Shown: piece after piece, positions 1 to 6,318 of the stretch
Layout: every line of letters starts with the position of its first letter
Numbering within the stretch: the stretch's first letter is position 1
Assembly: GCA_046541115.1 (NCBI GenBank)
Contig: JBKHDX010000037.1
Span: forward strand, 1 to 28,086
DNA: 28,086 nucleotides
Reading direction: 5' to 3'
From: Jaaginema sp046541115
Lineage (GTDB): Bacteria > Cyanobacteriota > Cyanobacteriia > Cyanobacteriales > Spirulinaceae
Notes under the pieces: generated by a model
Database searches by the model: none
The model's input: the letters and a program-made list of their open reading frames with translations, nothing else
What the model was told of the DNA's origin: nothing
Made by a program: the position numbers and the translations under genes

Positions 1-37
1 GTTTCAATCCCTCATAGGGATTATAGTCGATTGCGAC
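1..37 (-). CRISPR. CRISPR repeat at array edge (single unit visible)
   Basis: The first 37 bases begin GTTTCAATCCCTCATAGGGA and end in TTGCGAC. This is the common cyanobacterial repeat class with an internal CCCTcatAGGG hairpin. Read on the minus strand the unit ends in ATTGAAAC, the usual 5' handle of type I/III crRNAs, so the array is probably transcribed on the minus strand and continues to the left of the window. No second repeat follows to the right, so this is the leader-proximal unit. Only one repeat is visible; the array itself is inferred from resemblance to the repeat class. Confidence 0.75.
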
Positions 38-312
38 CGCAGGCATTTGAAACCCTAGTAACTATTAACTTTTCAAGGTGCAGTTGCGCCGGACATACCT
101 TAATGTAGCACCCCTGCCCCCAGAAAGCAACCCCAAAATCGCTGAAACCCTGATGATATAAGGTGCGCCCATGGTTCGCCAAGCTAAAGCCGTTCAAACC
201 CTTACCCCGTCTAGCTTTTGCCCTGGTGCTGCTCAAACCCCAAAATCCACACCTACCCATCGGCGCAAATTGTCCTAACATTTTCTTTCCTCTTGAAGGC
301 GATCTTAAACCG
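38..312 (-). promoter_or_regulatory. Probable CRISPR leader
   Basis: This is non-coding DNA between the clpC terminator and the CRISPR repeat, on the side expected for a leader if the array is read on the minus strand. It holds a motif repeated with drift: TGAAACCCT then AAGGTGC at 48-81, TGAAACCCT then AAGGTGCGCC at 143-169, and a weaker TCAAACCCT then GGTGC at 194-229. Open frames on either strand here look like chance products. The leader role is inferred from position and from these repeats. Confidence 0.55.
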
Positions 313-344
313 AAAAAAGCGAGAGTGCATAAACTCCCGCTTTC
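313..344 (-). terminator. Rho-independent terminator of clpC
   Basis: On the minus strand AAAGCGGGAGTTT and CTCTCGCTTT pair around a short ATGCA loop and are followed directly by a run of T (the A run at 313-318 on the plus strand). It lies 17-48 bases after the clpC stop codon. It would separate clpC transcription from the CRISPR leader that follows. Confidence 0.8.
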
Positions 345-360
345 GTGAAAAAACTAGCAA

Positions 361-2718
361 TTAGCCAACTGGTTGTAATTGATATTGATGACTGGCTTCG
401 ACAAATACTTGACCGTCGTCATTCACATCCACCCAAGCCCGTTGATTATCCTTGACTTGACCGGAGAGGATCGCATCAGCCAAACGATCTTCGAGGAGAT
501 TCATCACTGCACGACGCAGAGGACGCGCACCATAACTAGGATCGTAGCCCACATTGACCACTAAATCCTTGAAGGCTTCGCTGACTTCGAGTTGGATGTT
601 ACGTTGTTCGTAGAGGCGATCGCGCACATCCTTTAACACCAATTCTGCGATTTCTTTAATCTCGTCTTTGTTGAGTTGACGGAAGACAATCACCTCATCA
701 AGACGGTTGAGAAACTCAGGACGGAAATAGTTTTTCATCTCGTCGTTGACGCGATCGCGAATGCGGTTATATTGAGACTCATCGTAATCCTCAGCAGTCT
801 CAAAACCAATCCCACCGCCACCTTTTTCAATGATCTTAGACCCGATATTTGAGGTCATAATCACCAAAGTATTCTTAAAGTCTACGGTGCGACCCTGAGC
901 ATCGGTGACGCGACCATCATCCAGGAGTTGCAACATCAAGTTAAACACATCCGGGTGTGCCTTCTCGATTTCGTCAAACAGAAGAACCGAATAGGGACGA
1001 CGACGCACCGCTTCCGTGAGTTGACCCCCTTCATCAAAGCCCACATACCCCGGAGGAGAACCAATCAACTTGGCTGTGGTGTGGGATTCCATAAACTCGG
1101 ACATATCAATGCGAATCATCGCATCCTCTGAACCGAACATATAAGTCGCGAGGGCTTTCGCAAGTTCGGTTTTCCCGACTCCGGTAGGGCCAGAAAAGAT
1201 GACGCTAGCAATAGGACGGTTGGGGTCTTTCATTCCCACCCGGGCCCGACGAATGGCGCGAGACACGGCGGTTACGGCTTCATTTTGTCCGATTACCCGT
1301 TCGTGTAAAGCTTGTTCGAGGTGCAATAACCGTTCTGATTCGACTTCAGTTAGTTTGGTGACGGGAATCCCTGTCCAAGATGCGACAATGTGAGCAATTT
1401 CTTCCTCGTCTACAACGCAGGTAGCTTCTTCTTCAGAAGATTCAATCCCTTCATTTTTGCGGCGCAAGTTGTCTCGCAAATGCGTCCGCGATCCCGCTTC
1501 GTCGATAAGGTCAATGGCTTTATCGGGGAGAAAGCGATCGCTAATATAACGGTCAGACAGCATCGCTGCGGCTTCGATCGCGTCGTTGGTAAAGGTGACG
1601 TTGTGGAATTCTTCGTAACAAGGCCGCAAACCCATCAAAATATCAATAGTATCGGTAACGCTTGGTTCGTTAACCATCACCCGTTGGAACCTTCGCTCTA
1701 GCGCCGCATCTCGCTCGATATGCTTGCGATATTCGTTTAAGGTAGTCGCTCCCAAACATTGCAATTCGCCGCGAGCAAGGGCGGGTTTGAGGAGGTTGGC
1801 GGCATCTACGCCCCCTTCGATCCCCCCAGCACCCACGAGGGTATGAATCTCGTCAATTACGAGGATAATCTTACCGGACTTCCTCACTTCCTCGACGATG
1901 GACTTGAGTCGTTCTTCAAATTCGCCTCTAAAGCGGGTTCCGGCCACAAGCAAGCCCATATCCAGTTCGATCACTTGCTTTTCTTTGAGGGTTTCGGGAA
2001 TGTCTCCGGTGTGAATGCGTTGGGCTAAACCGGACGCGATCGCGGTTTTACCCACTCCCGGTTCCCCCACCAAAACGGGGTTACTCTTAGTTCTGCGGCC
2101 TAATATCTGGACGACGCGATCGATTTCTTTGTCTCTACCCACAATCGGGTCGAGTTTGCCCTCTGCGGCTTGTTTGCTGAGGTTGATGCTAAATTCTTCC
2201 AATTTGGGTTTTCGCATCTGCGGAAAGCCAAAAAACCCTTCTTTCTGTCCCCCTACCGGGGCGGCGGCGGCGGCAGTTGCGTCTTCTTCTCCAGCGCGAC
2301 GAATCACTTGGTTGCGGAGTTCGTTGCGGTCAATGCCGAGGCGTTGCAAGACTTTAGCGGCGACGGATTCTTCTTCGCGGGCGATCGCGAGAATTAAATG
2401 CTCTGTACCAATATAATTGTTGCCCAATTGCCGGGCTTCAGAAAAAGCTTGCTCGAAGACCGCTTTGGCTTTAGGGGTAAAGGGAATATTCGCCGGAACA
2501 TAACCCGGGCCGCGACCGATTAAATCGTTAACGTGCTGACGGGCTTTTTTCAAGGTGACATTCATCTCCCGCAAGACAACCGCCGCAATGCCCGTACCTT
2601 CCCCAATCAGACCCAACAAGATTTGCTCCGTTCCCACTAAGTTGTGACCCATGCGACGGGCTTCTTCTTGAGACAACATAATAGCTTTGATAGCAGTATC
2701 TCTGAATTGCTCAAACAT
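361..2718 (-). CDS. clpC: ClpC-type AAA+ unfoldase lacking most of the middle domain
   Basis: Hsp100 ATPase that unfolds substrates and feeds them to ClpP. Visible in order (785 residues): two Clp N-terminal repeats (about 1-145); first AAA+ domain with Walker A GEPGVGKT (218-225) and Walker B VIDE (287-290); a short linker (411-437); second AAA+ domain with Walker A GPTGVGKT (510-517), Walker B LLFDE, and the ClpP-docking tripeptide IGF (637-639). The C-terminal D2-small domain is complete. Typical cyanobacterial ClpC is about 820-840 residues. The shortfall lies mainly between AGSR (408-411) and the VVDEEEIAHIVASWTG stretch (435-450), where the coiled-coil M domain with its UVR-like motif normally sits; here about 20 residues replace about 65. 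Both ATPase sites and the ClpP loop look intact, so it should be active. It may be a paralogue of a full-length ClpC elsewhere in the genome. The start has no obvious Shine-Dalgarno site. Confidence 0.95.
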   Translation of the reverse strand: MFEQFRDTAIKAIMLSQEEARRMGHNLVGTEQILLGLIGEGTGIAAVVLREMNVTLKKARQHVNDLIGRGPGYVPANIPFTPKAKAVFEQAFSEARQLGNNYIGTEHLILAIAREEESVAAKVLQRLGIDRNELRNQVIRRAGEEDATAAAAAPVGGQKEGFFGFPQMRKPKLEEFSINLSKQAAEGKLDPIVGRDKEIDRVVQILGRRTKSNPVLVGEPGVGKTAIASGLAQRIHTGDIPETLKEKQVIELDMGLLVAGTRFRGEFEERLKSIVEEVRKSGKIILVIDEIHTLVGAGGIEGGVDAANLLKPALARGELQCLGATTLNEYRKHIERDAALERRFQRVMVNEPSVTDTIDILMGLRPCYEEFHNVTFTNDAIEAAAMLSDRYISDRFLPDKAIDLIDEAGSRTHLRDNLRRKNEGIESSEEEATCVVDEEEIAHIVASWTGIPVTKLTEVESERLLHLEQALHERVIGQNEAVTAVSRAIRRARVGMKDPNRPIASVIFSGPTGVGKTELAKALATYMFGSEDAMIRIDMSEFMESHTTAKLIGSPPGYVGFDEGGQLTEAVRRRPYSVLLFDEIEKAHPDVFNLMLQLLDDGRVTDAQGRTVDFKNTLVIMTSNIGSKIIEKGGGGIGFETAEDYDESQYNRIRDRVNDEMKNYFRPEFLNRLDEVIVFRQLNKDEIKEIAELVLKDVRDRLYEQRNIQLEVSEAFKDLVVNVGYDPSYGARPLRRAVMNLLEDRLADAILSGQVKDNQRAWVDVNDDGQVFVEASHQYQLQPVG

Positions 2719-3133
2719 AATTTATATACACCGGGGCTAGATTACAATTTTTTTACTTTTCTTGACTTTCTTTCTTCACTGTATCTATACTGCCGGATTT
2801 CGATCGGTGGGACAACCCGTACACCGGGGACGGTTTTTACTGGATAGAACGCGATTAAATCGCTGCCAAACATGAATAAATCCCCCTCGAACCCCAAAAG
2901 TCGCGATCGCCTCAAACTTTTAGTCTCGAAGAAGGATTTAAAACCAGTAATATTTCGTTGACAAAACAATAAACTTTTTAGAGATGTGAGGGAGAATTAA
3001 GTGACGGCTCGAACTCGTTAGCAAAACCTTAACGAAGGTCGGCTAACACTCCGACCCAAATGATAACACCTTGACTCTGAGTTTCCAAGATTGCTCGAAA
3101 AACCCAGCCGTTATTGTAGATTTTACTGAAGTT
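2719..3133. other. Intergenic, upstream of clpC
   Basis: This 415-base stretch lies between clpC and the small cysteine-rich gene, both on the minus strand. It should hold the clpC promoter, but no convincing -35/-10 pair was found. A 75-codon minus-strand frame (2742-2969) is present but has no recognisable domain and no ribosome binding site. One HIP1 octamer lies near 2905. Nothing else was recognised. Confidence 0.4.
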
Positions 3134-3403
3134 TTAGCGATTTGCTGCCGGACTCGGTGTTTTCATCTCAGCATAAACACGGTCGAGGTTTGCGTCATAG
3201 TCCAGGGTTAAAGATTGCTCTAGGTGATTAATTTCTTGTTTTAACGAAATGGATTGAGCAAAAGCCGGAGCGCCAAGACAACAAGCAGTCCAACAACCTC
3301 GCACTTCTACGCCTAATTGATTACAAGTTCCGCCCCGTCGTCCTTCCGGCGTATAGTGATTGCAACAGCGACAAGTGGATGTTAAAAAGTTTCCAGGTTT
3401 CAT
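3134..3403 (-). CDS. Small cysteine-rich protein, cyanobacterial conserved type
   Basis: An 89-residue protein with a cysteine-rich N-terminal half: C11, C13, C14, C27, C37, C41 and C42, around the stretch YTPEGRRGGTC. The pattern CxCC...C...C...CC suggests binding of zinc or another metal, or disulphides. The C-terminal part is a short charged helix. From memory, small proteins with a C-x-C-C-x-Y-x-PEGRRGG-x-C core occur widely in cyanobacteria without known function; this was not checked. There is no signal peptide or membrane segment. The ribosome binding site is weak. It lies 415 bases upstream of clpC, so a shared operon is doubtful. No function is proposed. Confidence 0.65.
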   Translation of the reverse strand: MKPGNFLTSTCRCCNHYTPEGRRGGTCNQLGVEVRGCWTACCLGAPAFAQSISLKQEINHLEQSLTLDYDANLDRVYAEMKTPSPAANR

Positions 3404-3562
3404 GGGAATTTTAAAAAAAATTTTGTTTGTTCTTTAAGCTAATAGCTTTATTGTCTCTTGTTTTTTACTATCTGGCGTTGCCACGCAATAAATAGACACA
3501 AATCTGGAGATTTCCTCTAAAAAAATATTAACTTTCTTTGCAAAAAAGCTATAAACATTTAG

Positions 3563-3686
3563 AAGCAATGGCTGGGGATCAACAAAAACCGTGTGAGTTT
3601 GATATTAGTTTGCAGGAGCGATCCCCTTACAATATGTAAGGTAACGTTATTGATAAAGTGGAGTCTTTATACTTAAGACTTTTTTA
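3563..3686 (+). ncRNA. Candidate small RNA with terminator
   Basis: Three structural elements follow one another. GGGGATC (3574-3580) can pair with GATCCCC (3620-3626). CCTTACA-ATA-TGTAAGG (3625-3641) forms a 7-bp hairpin that overlaps the first stem by two bases, so the two cannot both form fully. AGTCTT (3662-3667) pairs with AAGACT (3675-3680) and is followed by six T. A weak promoter (TTAACT, 16 bases, TATAAA ending near 3555) precedes it. The only reading frame is 23 codons. This is inference from structure only; the terminator stem is AT-rich. Confidence 0.3.
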
Positions 3687-3802
3687 ATATTTCCCGATGC
3701 CAACTGTTCGGAATTTGTTCAAGAGAGACCTTTGAAAATCATTAGCAAATTTTATTAATCTCAAGACCAGAACCATGAAGGAATGATGAATGATAAATTT
3801 GG

Positions 3803-3826
3803 GTAGTGGCCGAGGTTTCCCCGCCC
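3803..3826 (+). repeat. Dispersed GC-rich repeat, copy 1 (diverged)
   Basis: GTAGTGGCCGAGGTTTCCCC followed by GCCC resembles two other units in the window: 14550-14572 on the same strand and 19694-19716 on the opposite strand. Each can fold through its GGGG/CCCC blocks. This copy has the most changes. Confidence 0.45.
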
Positions 3827-3878
3827 TTTGAGGGGACAAAAACTAGAGGGTTAAAATGCTTGTAGAGTCGGTCTAATA

Positions 3879-3902
3879 GGGGTTAACTTGTAAGTTAATC
3901 CC
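3879..3902 (+). other. Strong hairpin in leader region, possible transposon RNA remnant
   Basis: GGGGTTAACTT, then GT, then AAGTTAATCCC fold into an 11-pair stem (one G-U). The following bases, up to about 3942, run GTTAAAAGGCAAGTCAGAAG and then CCAGAATCTCCTGTC. The layout reminds me of the 3' end (omega RNA) of TnpB elements in cyanobacteria, but no TnpB reading frame precedes it. It could instead be a leader structure of the SPOR-like gene 120 bases downstream. Both readings are inference. Confidence 0.35.
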
Positions 3903-4022
3903 GTTAAAAGGCAAGTCAGAAGCCAGAATCTCCTGTCATAATCTTTGATGCACGCAGCGAGAGAGTCCAACTGTTGCTATTGTTGACTCGACCTAAGATG
4001 TTATCTGTTAGGAGTCCACACC

Positions 4023-5135
4023 ATGACCCGACCCCATTCTGTTGAATCTTCAGAACCCAATACAATTCATCCGGTTTTAGCCAAAGCGTTAAATTGTGTT
4101 GATGTGCAGCTCGAAACCGAACTGGCTCGCTATCGCCGCGAAATTGCTGAATCCGGCGAGTCTCGCTCCGATTTGGTAATATCTAGCGAAGAGGGTGGGA
4201 GTTCTCCGACGCTACCAATCTCTACCCCCGCTCCACCTCCTGCCACCGAACAACCCCCAAATAACAATCCCCTCAATCTCCAATTCCCTAGCGAAGGGAG
4301 TTTAGTTCATCAACCCCAAACCCAACCGCCAGGGGAAATCCCCATCTCCGAACCGCCACCGAGTGATTATTTAGAATCTTCTGAGCAACTGCTTCGCCAT
4401 CTCGATTCTTCGCGATCGCACCCCCAACCCCAATCTTCACCCAAATCTGCCCCCGAATCCCCACCGAGCTTCCCCGAACGACTGCTCACTCCTTTAGGCG
4501 TTGGCTCTATGGCCTTATTATTCGGCGCGATCGCCCTACTCGGAGCCGCCATCCTCGATCCCGAACGCCTCACCACGCTACGCTTACCGGGAATAGGAGA
4601 CAACCGCGAAACCGTCGAAACCATTACTCCAAGAGCCTCCGAAGCCGAGTCAGATGCGGCGGCTACCAACAGCGACGAAGAACTCGACCTCGACAACCTC
4701 AGCAACATCCAACCCCGACTTCAACCCCGCTCTCAAGCGCCAGTTAACGCCCCTACGACACCCACACCCCCCCCTTCTGCCGTTCCACCCAACTACAACA
4801 TTCCGGGGAGTTCCTCCGACCTCACCAATGCCTTAGTATCGCCTTTGACTCCAACTCCAGAAGCTTCTCCTGCACCGAGTTCAGAAGCTTTGGTTCCTCA
4901 AAACATCGAACCTGCCCCTGCGCCCACCACCAGCGATTATTACTACGTCCTGGCAGACTACAGCGGCCCGAACTCCCTGCAACAAGCCCAAGCGGTGGTT
5001 CCCGATGCTTATGTACGACAGTTTGAGGTGGGCGATCGCATTCAAATGGGCGCTTTCTTAACTCAAGCTGACGCGAATGCTTTGGCTAATCGTTTACAAA
5101 ACCAAGGTTTGCCTGTGTCGGTGTATCGACCCTAG
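4023..5135 (+). CDS. Membrane-anchored protein with C-terminal SPOR-like domain
   Basis: A 370-residue protein. Residues 1-157 are cytoplasmic, rich in Pro, Ser, Glu and Gln and probably disordered, with a short helix near 17-42. One membrane segment lies at about 158-178 (GVGSMALLFGAIALLGAAIL). Residues 180-300 are another Pro/Thr/Ser-rich spacer. The end (about 305-370, from YYYVLADYSGPNSLQQAQ to LPVSVYRP) looks like a SPOR domain: a beta strand, a helix, then GDRIQMGAFLTQADANALANR. SPOR domains bind denuded peptidoglycan, often at division sites, so a role in the wall or septum is reasonable but unproven. The gene stands alone; heptamer repeats begin directly after its stop codon. Confidence 0.75.
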   Translation: MTRPHSVESSEPNTIHPVLAKALNCVDVQLETELARYRREIAESGESRSDLVISSEEGGSSPTLPISTPAPPPATEQPPNNNPLNLQFPSEGSLVHQPQTQPPGEIPISEPPPSDYLESSEQLLRHLDSSRSHPQPQSSPKSAPESPPSFPERLLTPLGVGSMALLFGAIALLGAAILDPERLTTLRLPGIGDNRETVETITPRASEAESDAAATNSDEELDLDNLSNIQPRLQPRSQAPVNAPTTPTPPPSAVPPNYNIPGSSSDLTNALVSPLTPTPEASPAPSSEALVPQNIEPAPAPTTSDYYYVLADYSGPNSLQQAQAVVPDAYVRQFEVGDRIQMGAFLTQADANALANRLQNQGLPVSVYRP

Positions 5136-5190
5136 TTCAGTTATCAGTCATCAGTTATCAGTTATCAGTTTTTTGGGCAGTAGGCAGTAG
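5136..5190. repeat. Short tandem heptamer repeats (CAGTTAT and GGCAGTA classes)
   Basis: CAGTTAT/CAGTCAT units run on directly from the stop codon at 5133-5135 and are followed by GGCAGTAGGCAGTAG. The first ~43 bases are almost identical to those after the stop codon at 14480-14482, with one change. These are typical cyanobacterial STRR sequences. Confidence 0.8.
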
Positions 5191-5316
5191 GGGGAGTGGG
5201 GATGCAAGCCCCTCCAAAGGGGGTCAGAAACTTTGGACTCACAGCAGACTCTCGAAAAGGCTCAAAGCTGTAATTTATATGGGTTTCAGCCTCAAAAAGT
5301 AAAATTAACGTTTCAA
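5191..5316 (-). repeat. Dispersed ~125-base repeat, copy A
   Basis: The reverse complement of this stretch aligns over its whole length with 26051-26180. Both run from GAAACGTTAATTT through TTTTTGAGGCTG and AGCTTTGAGCCTTTT to GGAGGGGCTTGCATCCCCAC. The middle is more diverged than the ends. Both copies are flanked by the same heptamer repeats. It may be a small non-autonomous mobile element; no protein is encoded. Confidence 0.75.
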
Positions 5317-5382
5317 AGAGAGTTTTTTGGGCAGTAGGCTTTCTAGGCAGTGACCAAATGACCAGTTGAGGAAATAAAAGCG

Positions 5383-5412
5383 ACAACCAACAACCAATAA
5401 CCAATAACCATT
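5383..5412. repeat. Heptamer repeats (AACCAAT class)
   Basis: ACAACCAACAACCAATAACC and further AACCAAT units lie just beyond the stop codon of the minus-strand receiver gene. The same class appears at 8740-8828, 22727-22835 and, inverted, at 25949-25975. Confidence 0.75.
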
Positions 5413-5421
5413 AGTGACAAG

Positions 5422-5817
5422 TTAAGCTTCGGTATTGGTAGTGCTGAGAAATTGGCGGAGGGTTTGGCGTAGATGTTCCCCATCAAACGGTTTGGTTAGA
5501 TATTCCGTCGCTCCGGCTAAACGACCTTGTACCTTGTCGAATGCGCCATCGCGGGCGGTGAGCATAATAATGGGTAAGTTGTGAAACTGGGGTAAACTGC
5601 GGACGGTGCGGCACAGTTCTAAACCATCAACCCCAGGCATCGACACATCGAGTAAAATCAGCGCAATATTTTGATGATAAATCGTGGATAAAGCATCCAC
5701 GGCGTTATCCGCCAATAAAACGTTATATTCATCTTTTAGGGCATTATGAATCATTTTTTGCATGACTGGGCTGTCATCAACAGCTAAAACAGTCAATTGA
5801 GACGGGTGAGCAGACAT
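5422..5817 (-). CDS. CheY-like single-domain response regulator
   Basis: A 131-residue stand-alone receiver domain. All key residues are present: acidic pair D14 D15, phosphoacceptor D57 (LLDVSMPGVDG), T87 and K109 before P110. There is no output domain, so it should act by phosphorylation-dependent protein contact, as CheY and PilH do. The start is supported by a GGAGG site 6 bases upstream (CGGAGGCCATCATG on the minus strand). It is divergent from the histidine kinase at 6319 across a 501-base gap, and the chemotaxis cluster follows that kinase, so either the kinase or CheA could be its partner. That pairing is inference. Confidence 0.9.
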   Translation of the reverse strand: MSAHPSQLTVLAVDDSPVMQKMIHNALKDEYNVLLADNAVDALSTIYHQNIALILLDVSMPGVDGLELCRTVRSLPQFHNLPIIMLTARDGAFDKVQGRLAGATEYLTKPFDGEHLRQTLRQFLSTTNTEA

Positions 5818-6318
5818 GATGGCCTCCGCTGCTGTGGATCGAGCGATTCGCGATCGCTGTTGTTTCTATTGTTGACCATAAAACACGATTCTGGGAGGCG
5901 ATAAGGCAATGTATCTACTAAAAATAGCCAAACCCCCAACACAAATGCGCGATCGCCTCTCCCGGTCAAGTTAGTCGTTTTATATTTTTTCACTAATTCT
6001 TTACAAATCTCTAAAATTAATTACAACTCTTAAATAATAATAAATTTTTTTAAGAAACCCCCCTAAATCGGCTCAAAATTCAGGCTGACTTCCGGGAAAC
6101 GGGAATAATAGAAATAGGAAGTGTTCTCAGTCACAATCTTTGGCCTGATGGCAAGAAATCCTAGGGCCAGCGAAAAAGACCGATTTAATCGCGATCGTTA
6201 AAAAGCAAGCGATTACAACTCAAGAAGGATAAACTTTATTACAAATTGAGCGGCAGTACAGTTAAACTTCAAATTTTATTAATAAAGCGGGCGATCGTGA
6301 TTGCAGGAGCAATTTAAA
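5818..6318. other. Divergent intergenic region
   Basis: This separates the minus-strand receiver gene from the plus-strand histidine kinase and should carry both promoters. It has a HIP1 octamer near 5851, an AT-rich stretch at about 5995-6055 and partial HIP1 sites near 6190 and 6292. No operator or terminator could be assigned. A 66-codon minus-strand frame here has no recognisable features. Confidence 0.4.

Noticed and set aside
21..281. 86-codon minus-strand frame in the CRISPR leader
   Set aside because: It overlaps the first CRISPR repeat and the repeated leader motifs, has no recognisable domain, and is best explained as chance.
2742..2969. 75-codon minus-strand frame just upstream of clpC
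   Set aside because: No ribosome binding site, no domain and no known match that I recognise; it fills what should be the clpC promoter region.
3569..3640. 23-codon frame MAGDQQKPCEFDISLQERSP...
   Set aside because: Too short, no Shine-Dalgarno site, and it overlaps the RNA stems that seem to be the real signal.
5165..5404. 79-codon minus-strand frame
   Set aside because: It is made from heptamer repeats and the dispersed ~125-base element, not from a protein-like sequence.
5793..5993. 66-codon minus-strand frame overlapping the start of the CheY-like gene
   Set aside because: It overlaps a clearly real gene in another frame and covers its promoter region.
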